From assembly GCA_014898425.1 (NCBI GenBank), contig RCSZ01000003.1, positions 2,418,001 through 2,482,000 of the forward strand: a stretch of 64,000 nucleotides of DNA. Reading direction: 5' to 3'. Both the position numbers and the translations under genes were made by a program. The notes under the pieces were generated by a model, which did not search any database, was not told the origin of the DNA, and saw only the letters and a program-made list of their open reading frames with translations. Positions 11,613 to 21,684 of the stretch are shown here, in pieces. Origin of the DNA: Botryotinia globosa. Its lineage: Eukaryota; Ascomycota; Leotiomycetes; Helotiales; Sclerotiniaceae. Position 1 is the first letter of the stretch. Each line of letters opens with the position of its first letter.

Positions 11613-13518
11613 TTTCAGCACCCATGACACCTCACAGACTACTCAATTGATTCAAAAATCGTTACTACATGGTGCCATTGTGGATTCAAGATTACATGTG
11701 TCCTAATCTACCTACAATTAACTGGGGCTCGCTTTGCATCTTATGATTCTTATCTTACTGCGTATGTCTTGAACATTTGACGAGCCTCCAAATCCATCAA
11801 CCGAATCAATTGAATACTGTAATAATTGGATACATCTCTTTCATATCATTTCAAAACCAGATGCTTGAACCTTACCGCCATCCTCTGTATCCATGTCCGC
11901 CATGCAGTAAGTGGGCCACTGATAGCCGCCAAAAAGGGGTTAGTTAATCTGCTGGAAATTCCTTCCAATTTCCTTCCAGAAGCTTTGGAAATTCGTTGTC
12001 AGATGGATGGGATCGGTCCTCCGTGACAATTATTAATATTTACGTCTTGCCATCAGAAGGACCACGGAGGATATTTATCATTTCATTGCGTATAGCCTTG
12101 ACCTTACTCGGGGCAAGAAACTTTCTAATGAGGAAGATCATCGCTGAAAGCTATGATTATGCTCTGCTAGGCTTTATGTAAGCTTATGGTTACTATACCT
12201 GGCGATACCTATCCCATCCCCTCTTTGAGTTATGGGCGATATGTGAACCTAGTCGATGGCCAGATATTGGTACGCTCGATAGCCTAAACATGACCAAGAG
12301 GCGGGCAATATTAAAGTTTCCAAAGCTTATGATCACACGCTCATCACGAATCACAATCGAGATATCTTTCTCCTGAAGGCTTGACCAACTTTGCAATCTT
12401 GGTACCCCGACTCAGATGTCGAAACCTTTGGACTGGGAAAGGAAAAGGGAAAGGGAAAGGGAAAGGGATTGAGATTGCGATTGCGATTGTGATCCGATCC
12501 AGAATCTTCGAAAATAGATTCTCATGTTTCCTGTTTGTTGATGCTTGTGGTGGTACAAGCTAGATCACATTTCATATTCAAGCTGAATCAAGTTTTGCAT
12601 TTACAAGACAGCTAAGCATACTTTCTTTGCTCAGCCCTGTATTGATTGGGATGCTTCTTTATACAAAATCCTTACTCAGAAACACAGAGTGTTGACAAAC
12701 CTCAAATGGTGTAACCGGTTGTTGAAAGGCTGTCCTTCCTACCTTCAATTATGTTCCACTGTCATTCTATCTGACCTAACGTGAATCATGCGAAGTCGCT
12801 GAGTGAACTACTGCAATCATGTTGTCTTCTTAAACAATGTTTGTCATCTACTTTATTTACCCAAAGACCCCGAATCCTTACCCCTTATACTAAACACTCA
12901 AACCGATAACGGATAACTTTAATCATTCTTCTTTGCAAAATACATTCCTGGGTATCATTATTCCTTACCTAAGCAGAGTTGCTGACTACCCAGTAGTCAT
13001 TTGTTCTTACCAAATTCGAGGTTCACGCTAATACCTTGAGCAATACTCGATATGACAAACGTTTTGGGGAGAGGGCTTTATCCGTCTGTGTAGGGCAATT
13101 TTACAGACCTCGAACCGATTCTTCAAGATATCTGCCCTGAGAAGTTTATCAACTATTTGATCACAAGAAATGCAGTCAACAAGCGTTGGTCATCGTCTGA
13201 TTAACACGGTCTTGCTTGGAATAGTCTACGCGGTACCTTATTTGACAAGCAAAGCCTCTGAAGTCATCAAATTTGGAAAGATCAACCCACAATCTATGTT
13301 TGTCCTCCAAACAATGTTTCCTTCATATAGATTCCCTCAAGGCAAGCATGCTAAACATCCTCAGCGCTATTCGCATTTTCATTCCTTAACCTAAGTCCAC
13401 CATTTCCTTTCCCAAATTGTTTCGTTTGAGAAGATACATCATCACTTCCTAAGCCAGTTGGTCAACACCCTACACAACACTCATCGCCCAGTTATCCATA
13501 GCTACGCAAGTCCTTCCA

Positions 13519-14076
13519 ATGTCTTACGTCCAAAAACAACAGCAGCAACAACGTCCATACAATGTTCGTCGCCACAAACAAATCGTTGCATACCGCTCTC
13601 CGCCATCCGCTAAGCTCACACCTAATATATTAAGTCGACCACATGCAATCCATCCCAATCTCCAGAAGTTAAGAATCGATCCTCCGGTCCTCTTACTACT
13701 CATCGTCTGCGTTGTCGCTTTACTTCTCTGGCTTTCATACGGAACCTACATGGTTGTGACCTGGTATATCCATAGACTACGGGCCGTCAAGTATGGCTTG
13801 GAAGACAACTCGAATCGGGACATTCTCATGGCTAAGCTTGGTAGAAGAACTCATTCGAGTGAAGAGAATGAGAGTAGAAGATTCGGGCAGGCAGCGAAAT
13901 GGTCTCATCCTTCTCTAATAAAAACAGGAGATGACAAGTTAGACCATACCTGGACAGGAAAAATAGCGGATTTATCCAGACACCAGAGTGTATCGAGTGG
14001 GAATGCATGTGCTGTGTTGGGAGACGGCTGCAAGAGATCTCCAAGCCTTGGGGGTCGAAGGAGGAGCGCTGTTTGA
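13519..14076 (+). CDS. Small single-pass membrane protein, unrecognised
   Basis: One exon of 185 codons. It starts MSYVQK followed by a Gln run, then a basic N-terminal region (to about residue 55), one strong hydrophobic segment at about 57-80 (VLLLLIVCVVALLLW) ending SYGTYMVVTWYIH, and a polar C-terminal half with Arg/Ser-rich end GGRRRSAV. This predicts one transmembrane helix; the basic N-terminal flank suggests the N terminus faces the cytosol. No family was recognised. The upstream region is CA/CT-rich with ATG in a fair context (CCAATG). The length, the hydrophobic helix and normal codon use support a real gene, but there is no intron or homology to confirm it. Confidence 0.5.
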   Translation: MSYVQKQQQQQRPYNVRRHKQIVAYRSPPSAKLTPNILSRPHAIHPNLQKLRIDPPVLLLLIVCVVALLLWLSYGTYMVVTWYIHRLRAVKYGLEDNSNRDILMAKLGRRTHSSEENESRRFGQAAKWSHPSLIKTGDDKLDHTWTGKIADLSRHQSVSSGNACAVLGDGCKRSPSLGGRRRSAV

Positions 14077-14678
14077 GAAAGACAAATCGAGCTGGAAGCT
14101 AACTATGATGGAGTTCTGATTTGGAATATACATGTTGGTATTAATTTGATGAGTGCTGCGATACGGTTATTCACTGGGGAGAGATGATTCAACTATGAAG
14201 AAAAGCCAGGCATCAGAACTTTGACAGTCTGTAACTTAACAATTAACGCCTGTGGTAGCTTGTTGTCTTCGGAATCACGAGATGACGGGAGTAAACAAGT
14301 TCTGCATGGCCTTTGTCTGACCTCTAGAGCTTCATATTACTAATAGGAAAGCTCCTTGGTGAACGCAGTATTGAAAAGTTGGGAAAATCAAGCATAAACA
14401 AATGAATTAAAATCAATAGAGACATGAAATTGGACCGATTGCCAACCCTGAATATGTAGAAAATGAATGCTTTGAACAGACAACTACAATCACGCGAGAC
14501 CAATATCACAAGCCAATTGAACATTTGTGCTACAGTACGGAGAAGTGAGCCAGCCCAGAATTATTTGAAGTACTGTCTTCATGTAATCATACACACTTCA
14601 AAGTGTTCAAGCTTCCCATCCACGTCTATGTACTCCAAGACCACCCCACCCCCTCCACTCGATAAAGCCATTATTCAC
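14077..14678. other. Intergenic region between convergent 3' ends
   Basis: Between the 3' end of the plus-strand membrane-protein gene and the 3' end of MIC10 on the minus strand. No gene or repeat of note; presumably the two 3' UTRs. Confidence 0.6.
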
Positions 14679-15045
14679 TCAAGGTCTCTGTACTCTAATA
14701 CCATCCTTTCCCACCCTTCTAAATGAGGTGTTGCACTCCTCATAAGCTCTTCCAGCACCGAATCCAACACCAACAAATGCAGGCCATGCTCTTCGCTTGA
14801 ATATCAAGACCGAGGCGACAACACCAAATCCGAGTCCGACGGAGGATCGTATGAGCATCGAGGAGAGACAGTGGTCCCACTAGATGATTGCTGGGTTAGC
14901 AGTGTATTTCCTGTATGGATAATTCATAGGTAATGTAAGTGCGGAATTGATATAATGTGGTATTTACCTTCTCGTTCAAAAGAGCTTCCGAAACGGGTTT
15001 GCTTGGGCGTGTGACGGCCGGTGGGGAAATTGATGTTTCTGGCAT
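14679..15045 (-). CDS. MIC10: MICOS subunit MIC10
   Basis: Two exons: 15045-14968 (26 codons) and 14879-14679, with an 88-bp phase-0 intron (donor GTAAAT, acceptor CTAG); 92 residues, the normal size. MIC10 is the small inner-mitochondrial-membrane protein that oligomerises and bends the membrane at crista junctions. Seen: KWDHCLSSMLIRSS after the N-terminal tail, then two short hydrophobic segments each with a Gly motif (GLGFGVV and GVGFGAGRAY) separated by the positively charged loop FKRRAWP. This is the diagnostic hairpin of the family: the Gly-x-Gly-x-Gly motifs drive oligomerisation. The C terminus (FRRVGKDGIRVQRP) is short and basic. It is divergent from ROK1, with about 306 bp between the start codons. 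No defects seen. Confidence 0.93.
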
Positions 15046-15351
15046 GATGGCTATTGTATCGCTAGAGCAGAATATCAGTAAACATTGCCTCTGCCAGTGG
15101 CTTCATTAACATACCGTGATGTGAGGATTGGCGTACGATTGAAGAGCTCTGAGCTGTGTTGTAAATTTATTTTGAAGTCCCGGTTCCATCCACTTTGGCA
15201 TTGTTGATTGGATGGAAAAGGAAGGCGGTGGCGGGTCCTCTAGTGGCAGAATTCGAAAAATAAAATGTTCATCCCGCGCGAAAATATAGCTAGCTAACTT
15301 TGCGATAGTTTGAACAGCGCTCGATATCGAAAACTTCGACAATTTGCAGCC
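15046..15351. promoter_or_regulatory. Shared divergent promoter of MIC10 and ROK1
   Basis: Only 306 bp separate the two start codons, so both promoters must lie here. A minus-strand frame of 78 codons starts inside it (from 15,342). It looks like leader sequence rather than a gene, because it has no domain and runs out near the MIC10 start. Confidence 0.6.
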
Positions 15352-17502
15352 ATGGATATTTTAAGGTTACTTTCTAGGTCGTCGAAACAGTCGGGTCAGA
15401 ATGGATCGCAAAAAGTAGGAGGCGTTGCTTCGAAATTACCTTCGAGTGGAACATCTGCAAATCCTCAATTGTACCACGATCCGATTCCCGAATCGAGAGG
15501 CAAAAAAAGAAAGAGAGGAGGATCATCTCAGGAGGTTGATACTACGGAGCAAAAAGATGGGGATCTCAATTTCTTCTCATCAGAACCTGCGGCACAGAAA
15601 TCCAAGAAAGTCGCTTCCAATGACGATGCGCCAAAACCTGCATCTTCGAATCAATCCTCAGAACCAGAGGCACTTCTAGATGAGGGAGAATGTCGGCAGA
15701 TATTAAAATCGCATCGACTGAAGGTCACTCTTCTTCCTGGCGCAAAACCGCAAAAGAAGACTAAGAAGTCGAAGAAGTCGAAGCCTGCTAAAAGTACGAA
15801 GGAAGAGATCAAGCAGTTGTACCCACAGCCATTGATGGCGTTTGAAGACTTACGAGCTACATACAAGATATCAGGCAGACTATCAGAAAACTTAAAGGAT
15901 CAAGGATATAAGATTCCCACGGAAGTTCAAATGGGAAGTTTGCCGCTACTTTTGAAGCCTTCAGTCGCGTTGAGTAGTTCATCAGTAGAGACTGATGAAT
16001 TGTCGAGTACTCTGGATTTACTGGCCGTTGCGCCAACTGGAAGTGGAAAAACTTTGGCGTTTTTAATACCGGTTATTAATGAGATAGTACAAAGACGCAG
16101 AACTTCTGATAAGAATCATGATTTGGAGGCTGTCATAATAGCACCTACGAAGGAGCTCGCTAGTCAAATTGTTAACGAGGGAAAGAAGCTTAGCATTGGA
16201 ACTGGAGTCAAGGTTTTGGGAATGAAGAAAGGGATGAAGATAATACCAAGTGCCAACACCGAGGAAAAGAACCAGTCAGACGATGATGAGGATGATGACG
16301 AATCTGTCGATGGGACTGCTTCAGCCAGTCAGCCACTTACGAAGACTGATATATTAGTTACAACACCTTTGATCTTCCTGCATGCCTTATCTTTAGGATC
16401 TTCAGATAGTCATGCTCCACTACCGACCGTTCGTACATTGGTCTTCGATGAAGCAGATGTTCTTCTAGACCCATTGTTCAGGGAACAGACCTTAGGTATT
16501 TGGAATTCATGCATCAATCCTGATCTACGAGTCACTCTTTGGTCGGCAACGATGGGTTCAAATATTGAAACTCTCGCCTCAGCCACAATACAAGCCAGAC
16601 AAGAGAAATTAGGCCTCGAGAAACATTCAAATCTTGTTCGTCTTGTAGTCGGACTTAAAGATTCTGCAATTCCTAATATCACACATCGTTTGATCTATGC
16701 TGCGACAGAACCTGGTAAACTTATTGCTCTTCGACAATTGCTTCGACCCACAGCAAAAACTACAGATGGAACAGAATCTTTACGACCTCCATTCCTCGTT
16801 TTCACACAAACGATACCCAGAGCTATTGCTTTACATGCTGAACTTTTGTATGATATCCCCGCTGAAGCAGGTGGTTCTACCAGAATTGCAGTACTACATT
16901 CAGATCTTTCCGACTCGGTCAGAGATCAAGTCATGACACGATTCCGTAATGGTGAAATTTGGATCTTGATTACCACGGACATTCTGTCCCGAGGTGTCGA
17001 CTTCAAAGGTATCAATGGTGTCGTCAACTATGATGTTCCAAATTCAGGAGCAGCTTATATCCATCGTGTAGGACGTACTGGACGAGCTGGTCGTGATGGT
17101 GGTATCGCAGTGACATTTTATACCAAAGAGGATATCCCACATGTTAAGAACGTCGCAAATATCATCGCAGCATCAGAGAAACAAGCTGGAAAACCAGCAA
17201 GTGAAGCTAGTATGCAGAAATGGTTATTAGATGCATTACCAACGCCTAGCAAGGAAGAAAAGAAGAAGTTGAAGAAATATGGGGTTGAAGCTAGACGAGG
17301 GGGTTTGGGTAATGCAAAGGATGGAAAGGATAAGGGAGGGAAATCGAAATCGAGAATGCAGATTAGCACAAAGAGTGGTTATGAGAGGAAATTGGAAAAT
17401 AATAGGAAAGGAGCTATTCAAGGAAGTAAGAGACGAAAGCAGGAGAATATTGGAGGTAATGGAGAAGTGGATGATGATGTTTTCGAGGGCATTGAGGATT
17501 AA
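15352..17502 (+). CDS. ROK1: DEAD-box ATP-dependent RNA helicase ROK1
   Basis: A single exon of 716 residues starting MDILRLLSR; the frame is open a further 14 codons upstream without an ATG. ROK1 is a nucleolar helicase needed for early 40S ribosome assembly (release of snR30 and Rrp5 in yeast). Seen: a basic, Ser-rich N-terminal extension with SGTSANPQLYHDPIPE and RGKKRKR typical of fungal ROK1, then Q-motif region YKIPTEVQ, motif I APTGSGKT (227-234), Ia PTKELASQ, motif II DEAD (366-369), SAT (398-400), LVFTQT, motif V TTDILSRGVDF and motif VI HRVGRTGRAGR (from 571). Between Ia and II lies an acidic insertion (DDDEDDDESVDG). The C-terminal tail is Lys-rich, as expected for an RNA-binding nucleolar protein. 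All catalytic motifs are intact. Confidence 0.95.
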   Translation: MDILRLLSRSSKQSGQNGSQKVGGVASKLPSSGTSANPQLYHDPIPESRGKKRKRGGSSQEVDTTEQKDGDLNFFSSEPAAQKSKKVASNDDAPKPASSNQSSEPEALLDEGECRQILKSHRLKVTLLPGAKPQKKTKKSKKSKPAKSTKEEIKQLYPQPLMAFEDLRATYKISGRLSENLKDQGYKIPTEVQMGSLPLLLKPSVALSSSSVETDELSSTLDLLAVAPTGSGKTLAFLIPVINEIVQRRRTSDKNHDLEAVIIAPTKELASQIVNEGKKLSIGTGVKVLGMKKGMKIIPSANTEEKNQSDDDEDDDESVDGTASASQPLTKTDILVTTPLIFLHALSLGSSDSHAPLPTVRTLVFDEADVLLDPLFREQTLGIWNSCINPDLRVTLWSATMGSNIETLASATIQARQEKLGLEKHSNLVRLVVGLKDSAIPNITHRLIYAATEPGKLIALRQLLRPTAKTTDGTESLRPPFLVFTQTIPRAIALHAELLYDIPAEAGGSTRIAVLHSDLSDSVRDQVMTRFRNGEIWILITTDILSRGVDFKGINGVVNYDVPNSGAAYIHRVGRTGRAGRDGGIAVTFYTKEDIPHVKNVANIIAASEKQAGKPASEASMQKWLLDALPTPSKEEKKKLKKYGVEARRGGLGNAKDGKDKGGKSKSRMQISTKSGYERKLENNRKGAIQGSKRRKQENIGGNGEVDDDVFEGIED

Positions 17503-18446
17503 GTGGATAGTTAATAAATGGACAGTTTGATGAATGTCACTATATCAATTGACGGAATCACATTACGTGAAGTGAAGCATTTTGATCGGAAACTGATGTG
17601 ATGCTCGAACCCGTGCCAAAAGGTTGGAAGAAGTGTATGGGGTTTCTTCTTCTCTGGTAGTTCCCATAACTTTTCACTTCAATTTCATAACCTCAATCGA
17701 GACATCTAATCTACCGTCTATATCAAGAAAGAGAAAGAGAAACTTTCTTCTTCATCTGCATCTGCATCTATATCGAGGTCTACTTCTAACTTCTCACCTC
17801 TTCTCGATAGATAAACCGATCAATTCACTTGAACGACGAAAGATAAAAGCGCTCAGCCTCCCTAACCCCCCACAATCTCTTTGTTATATATATGCAAACC
17901 TCCACAAACAAAGCCCCTCCTTCTCTGCCTCGCCTGTTTCCCTTGGAATTTTCTCCTTCCTTCGAAACATCTAAAGTTAGACTCTGTGAATCGAATGTAC
18001 AGTTCATTGTTCACCAGGGTATTATTACTCAACGATTCTTTGTGTATATACATAGACTTCAACTCCTTAATCCCTTCTTTCTCTTCTTTCTCTTCTTTCC
18101 CTTCTTTCCTCTTAACTCCCTTCTCTTTCCTTTTCTGTCTTCAAAGAATTTAAACTCAAATTCTGCTGATTCATTGATAAGTCCATTGTTCCTCGAATAT
18201 CTCTTTGTATGTAGATTTCGAATCGAATCAGAACAGCCATGTGAATATCGTCTGGTAAGGGTATAAATGGGCAAGATGTTCTTGAAGTATTGGCTTTCAT
18301 TATCTTCATCGGTATCACTGTCTAGTCCTCTATTCATTTATCACCAGACCAGACCAAATCATCACATCAGATCCCACTCACTCTATCACCACTTCATCAC
18401 CACACTCAACCATCACCAATCCCAGCCAAACTAAACCAACCCAAAA
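17503..18446. promoter_or_regulatory. ROK1 3' flank and CT-rich leader of the small CxxC gene
   Basis: No gene supported. The right half (about 17,700-18,446) is strongly pyrimidine-rich on the plus strand, with TTCTC/TTCTTT runs and then CA-rich sequence up to the ATG at 18,447, a common arrangement before strongly transcribed fungal genes. Confidence 0.5.
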
Positions 18447-18629
18447 ATGACGTTCTCCTACGTCTGCTGTTCCTGCGCCGAAACCAACGAAACCGCCTCC
18501 ATAAGCGACACTGGCTTTTCCAAAATCTGTAAACATTGCAATACGCATTACCGCTGTATTAAGTGTTACTTCTTCTTGATGGGGAAGATGACTTATCATT
18601 TGGGGCATTGGGGGGCGAAGTATACTTAG
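18447..18629 (+). CDS. Small 60-residue protein with three CxxC pairs
   Basis: A 60-residue open frame with ATG in a good fungal context (CCCAAAAATGACG). Cysteines fall at 7, 8, 10, 28, 31, 37 and 40, giving CxxC pairs at 7/10, 28/31 and 37/40, plus His30 and His34. This suggests one or two zinc sites of the zinc-ribbon kind, in a cytosolic or nuclear protein without signal peptide. The C-terminal 20 residues (FLMGKMTYHLGHWGAKYT) are aromatic and basic. No known function was recognised. Short Cys-rich frames can arise by chance, but the spacing of three pairs and the promoter-like leader favour a gene. Confidence 0.55.
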   Translation: MTFSYVCCSCAETNETASISDTGFSKICKHCNTHYRCIKCYFFLMGKMTYHLGHWGAKYT

Positions 18630-19547
18630 GGAGAAGTAGAGAGCGATGTGAGATCTGGGTTAAGGGTAGTGTAGGCGAGAGAAAGAAGGGATATAGGGAG
18701 AAAATTGGAGCTGGACTCTTTGATCAGGAGTCCTTTTTTTTGTTCCAGAGAGAGAGGATGATGAGTTCTGGTAGAGCTAGAACGGAGATAAAACCAGAAA
18801 TTGAAATATGGAAGAATTTTCCTGGATATAGAAAGTCTTAAAAAGCGAGAGTGAAGTGATGTGGAATAATTGGGAATGTGAGAAATGTGAATATCTCAAC
18901 CACAGAAAGGAATTAAACGAATCTTTACTATTTGAACATTTAGAGCTACTGAAATTTCATATTACCATAGATTTTACTCCTACTGTTGATTTGAGCTAGA
19001 GAGTATAGCATTAGAGAAAAGGAGTGCAGAAAAGAATGTAGATAGTGTAACGCCCTATGATGTGAATGTCAAACAATATCTCCGAATGCAGGGATTTGAC
19101 AATCGATATTAATATACATATTCTTATTCAAGACGTGGAAAAAGAGCAAACCGATTACTGCTCGTCCATCTCTACTCCCTCATCTCATTTATATCGATAA
19201 AAAATACAATATTGAACGAAGCAATCCATCAAGAACCAAAAAATTCAAGACCGAAAATCCAAAAAAGGGGTACCAAGCACACCCTCGGCAAACTAAAATT
19301 TCTCCTTCATAACCCATTTCCCCTCCATTCATTAAACAAACCCATCATTACTATTACCAAAAATTCCCATCTTCCACATTCATCTACCTTACTCATCGCA
19401 GAATTTACAAATATACAAGAACACATGTACGCCTATACCACCAACCCACCGACCCATACACCACAACATCTAAGCGCCACGGGCCCCGCTCCTCCTTACA
19501 TTTTCGCTTCCTTCAAAAACTCCCAACCTGCCTGGTAGGCACCGAAT
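18630..19547. other. Intergenic region, no gene seen
   Basis: The 3' flank of the small CxxC gene, then AT-moderate DNA up to the first MITE. One frame at 19,212-19,538 is Pro/His/Thr-rich without features of a real protein. Confidence 0.55.
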
Positions 19548-19549
19548 TA

Positions 19550-19909
19550 CAGTAAAACTTGACTATACCGGACTAGGATATACCGAAATCTTGGATATAT
19601 CGGAATAATTTCTTTATTTGAATACTTTTTATATAGTGATATTGGATTTTTTGAATATATCGATATATTAGATACTTTTTTTTATAAACCTGATATAAAT
19701 TTTGATAATAAATTTAAGCTTTTTTTTTAAATTAATAAACATGGTTCGCTTTAATCATATAATTTTTTTCAAAAATATCAAAGTTTGAAACTAAAATCGG
19801 ATATAAATTTTGATTAAAAAACTTAAACCACTATTTTTTATATTAGAATCTTCTTTATACTAGATTTGATTGATTCAAAATCCGAGTCCAGTATAGCCAA
19901 GTTCCACTG
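19550..19909. mobile_element. Pogo/mariner-like MITE, copy A (360 bp)
   Basis: Bounded by TA on both sides. The left end begins CAGTAAAACTTGACTATACC. The right end is the imperfect inverse (GGTATAGCCAAGTTCTACTG-type, here CAGTATAGCCAAGTTCCACTG split by a few changes). The interior is AT-rich with no coding frame. The CAG... terminal motif with TA duplication is typical of pogo/Tc1-mariner non-autonomous elements. Confidence 0.85.
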
Positions 19910-19979
19910 TATTCCACCCCGCTCCTTAGGCGAAATCGAACGCACTGTACTGTACGTACCTAGACGAACTAGATATGTA

Positions 19980-20336
19980 TAGTAGAACTTGGTTATACCG
20001 GAATGAAATATTTGATCAATCAAATCCGATATAGACAAGATTCCAATATAAAAAATAATGATCCAAACATTTCCATCAAAATTTATATCTGATTTTCATT
20101 CCAAATACCGATATTTTCGAAAATTTATTATATAATCAAACTTACTAATATCAAAAAAGACTTATTAAACTAAATTCATTTCCAAAATTTACATCAGATT
20201 CTTGAAAAATCAATCCAGTATTCCGGTTTTGCTTAAAAATCCAGTATTACTATATAAAAAGTAATCAAATCAGAAAATTTTTCCGGTATATCCAAAATTC
20301 CGGTATATCCCAGTCCGGTATAGCCAAGTTCTACTG
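19980..20336. mobile_element. Pogo/mariner-like MITE, copy B (357 bp), inverted relative to copy A
   Basis: The same family as the element 70 bp to its left but in opposite orientation: its right end (CCGGTATAGCCAAGTTCTAC then TG and TA) is the inverse of copy A's left end. Its left end starts TAGTAGAACTTGG, where the first C of the terminal repeat has become T. The interiors can be aligned along the whole length when one is reversed. Confidence 0.85.
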
Positions 20337-20338
20337 TA

Positions 20339-21684
20339 CTCCATATATTTGGCATAAAATAAAAGAATGCCTAGCAGGAACCGTACCGCACGCTTGTGCG
20401 GTCGTTGAGATTTACATCCGTGTACTGCATGTTTATTTACAGGTAAGTAGGTGGGTAGGTAGGTAGGTAATAGGCAACGAAGGGGAGGACAAATGTTATT
20501 ACTTCCTACGCATATTTTTAGATCGAGAGGGGAGATGTGCAATATGTGTAAGTGCGTATCCATCTATCTATCTTCAAGTCCACTTAAAAAAGAGAAAGAG
20601 AGTATGAAATCCGAAAGTAAATAGCATATCAATCAAGGGATGACTTAAAACGCTAATCTACAGCTGAGGTAAAATACAGTGCCCCATTATAGGATTATGT
20701 TCAAAGACAGGAAATTCCTATATGCACACATACAAACACGTAGATAAACATGTAATATTTTTAGAATTCTCAAGTGAGATATGCAACATTCAAAATAATT
20801 CTCGATTTCGCTGCTGTCTAGCAGGTACTAGGTAGCAGGAGGTCGGTTTTTGAGCCTGGGGATCGATGGCTCTGCAAGGCTTTCTCTTTCTTTCTTTCTC
20901 GTGAGCATCTTGGCAGTAAATGTAGCAGTATTGAGCGAGGTCGAAGGTCAATTTTGGGTTCTGGATACCTGCCTAGAGTCTGAATATGCTATGGTTTTTG
21001 AAGTATTTTTAGATTTGGAAAAAGATATGTGCAACAAGAAATTTTTAAAACACGAGAGAGGGTTGGGGTTTGGATATATAGTCTAAAGGTTTTCGGAATT
21101 TGTAGATGAGTCGTCTGATAGTTTAGAAACCACTGTTCGTGTTTGGAAGGGGATCAAGTCTCTGGAAAATAGAGATGGGGATCGAGATTTTCATGGTTCC
21201 AATGGGGTTGAGGTGCAGAGGGAATGGTAACTGAACGAAGTGGTAGTCTCGAGAAGACGTGGTAGAGAAAGTTGGAGATGACTGGAGAGAAATGGTCATG
21301 GAAAAAACAAACGAACGGAGCCTTAGACGGGAGACCAGTGTAAGATTAAACCCCTAAATCCTTCTTATGTGACGTGTGCACTACTCCGTACGTAACCCCC
21401 CCCCCCTTCATTTGTATAGACAACGTATTGCCGTATGATGCCGGGCTGAGAAAGATAACCCATATACTTATCCTTCCCAAATCACTGGTCTCCTACCACT
21501 CACGACTGCATGGAAATCACCCACTTGAGGGATAGGCTAAAACAGGTATTCATTATCATTAAAATTAATGTATCCACTAGCTCTGGCTTTAATTCGACGC
21601 AGAGCACAAGAGGAGCTCGGCTCCAATGATCAAGAGAACTTTTTGGTCGATACCATCCCATAAGATCTCTTCGCTTCCGCTCCA
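20339..21684. other. Intergenic region, no gene seen
   Basis: Contains a short GGTA array (about 20,446-20,470) and a C tract near 21,398. A 78-codon plus-strand frame at 20,850-21,086 begins with a hydrophobic stretch but lacks other support. Confidence 0.5.

Larger units (their letters stand above)
9451..13518. other. Gene-poor 4 kb stretch
   Basis: No supported gene in about 4 kb of normal base composition. Frames near 10,358-10,567, 11,826-12,026, 12,193-12,396 and 13,170-13,394 are 60-75 codons long, have no recognisable motif and do not join through good splice sites. The stretch holds a GGA array, an 18-bp minisatellite and a GGGAAA array, listed or noted separately. A long non-coding transcript or distant promoter of the gene at 13,519 is possible but not shown. 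Confidence 0.5.

Noticed and set aside
17590..17620. Possible tRNA because of GGGTTCGAGC on the minus strand
   Set aside because: The arms around the T-loop-like motif do not pair and no acceptor stem or anticodon arm was found.
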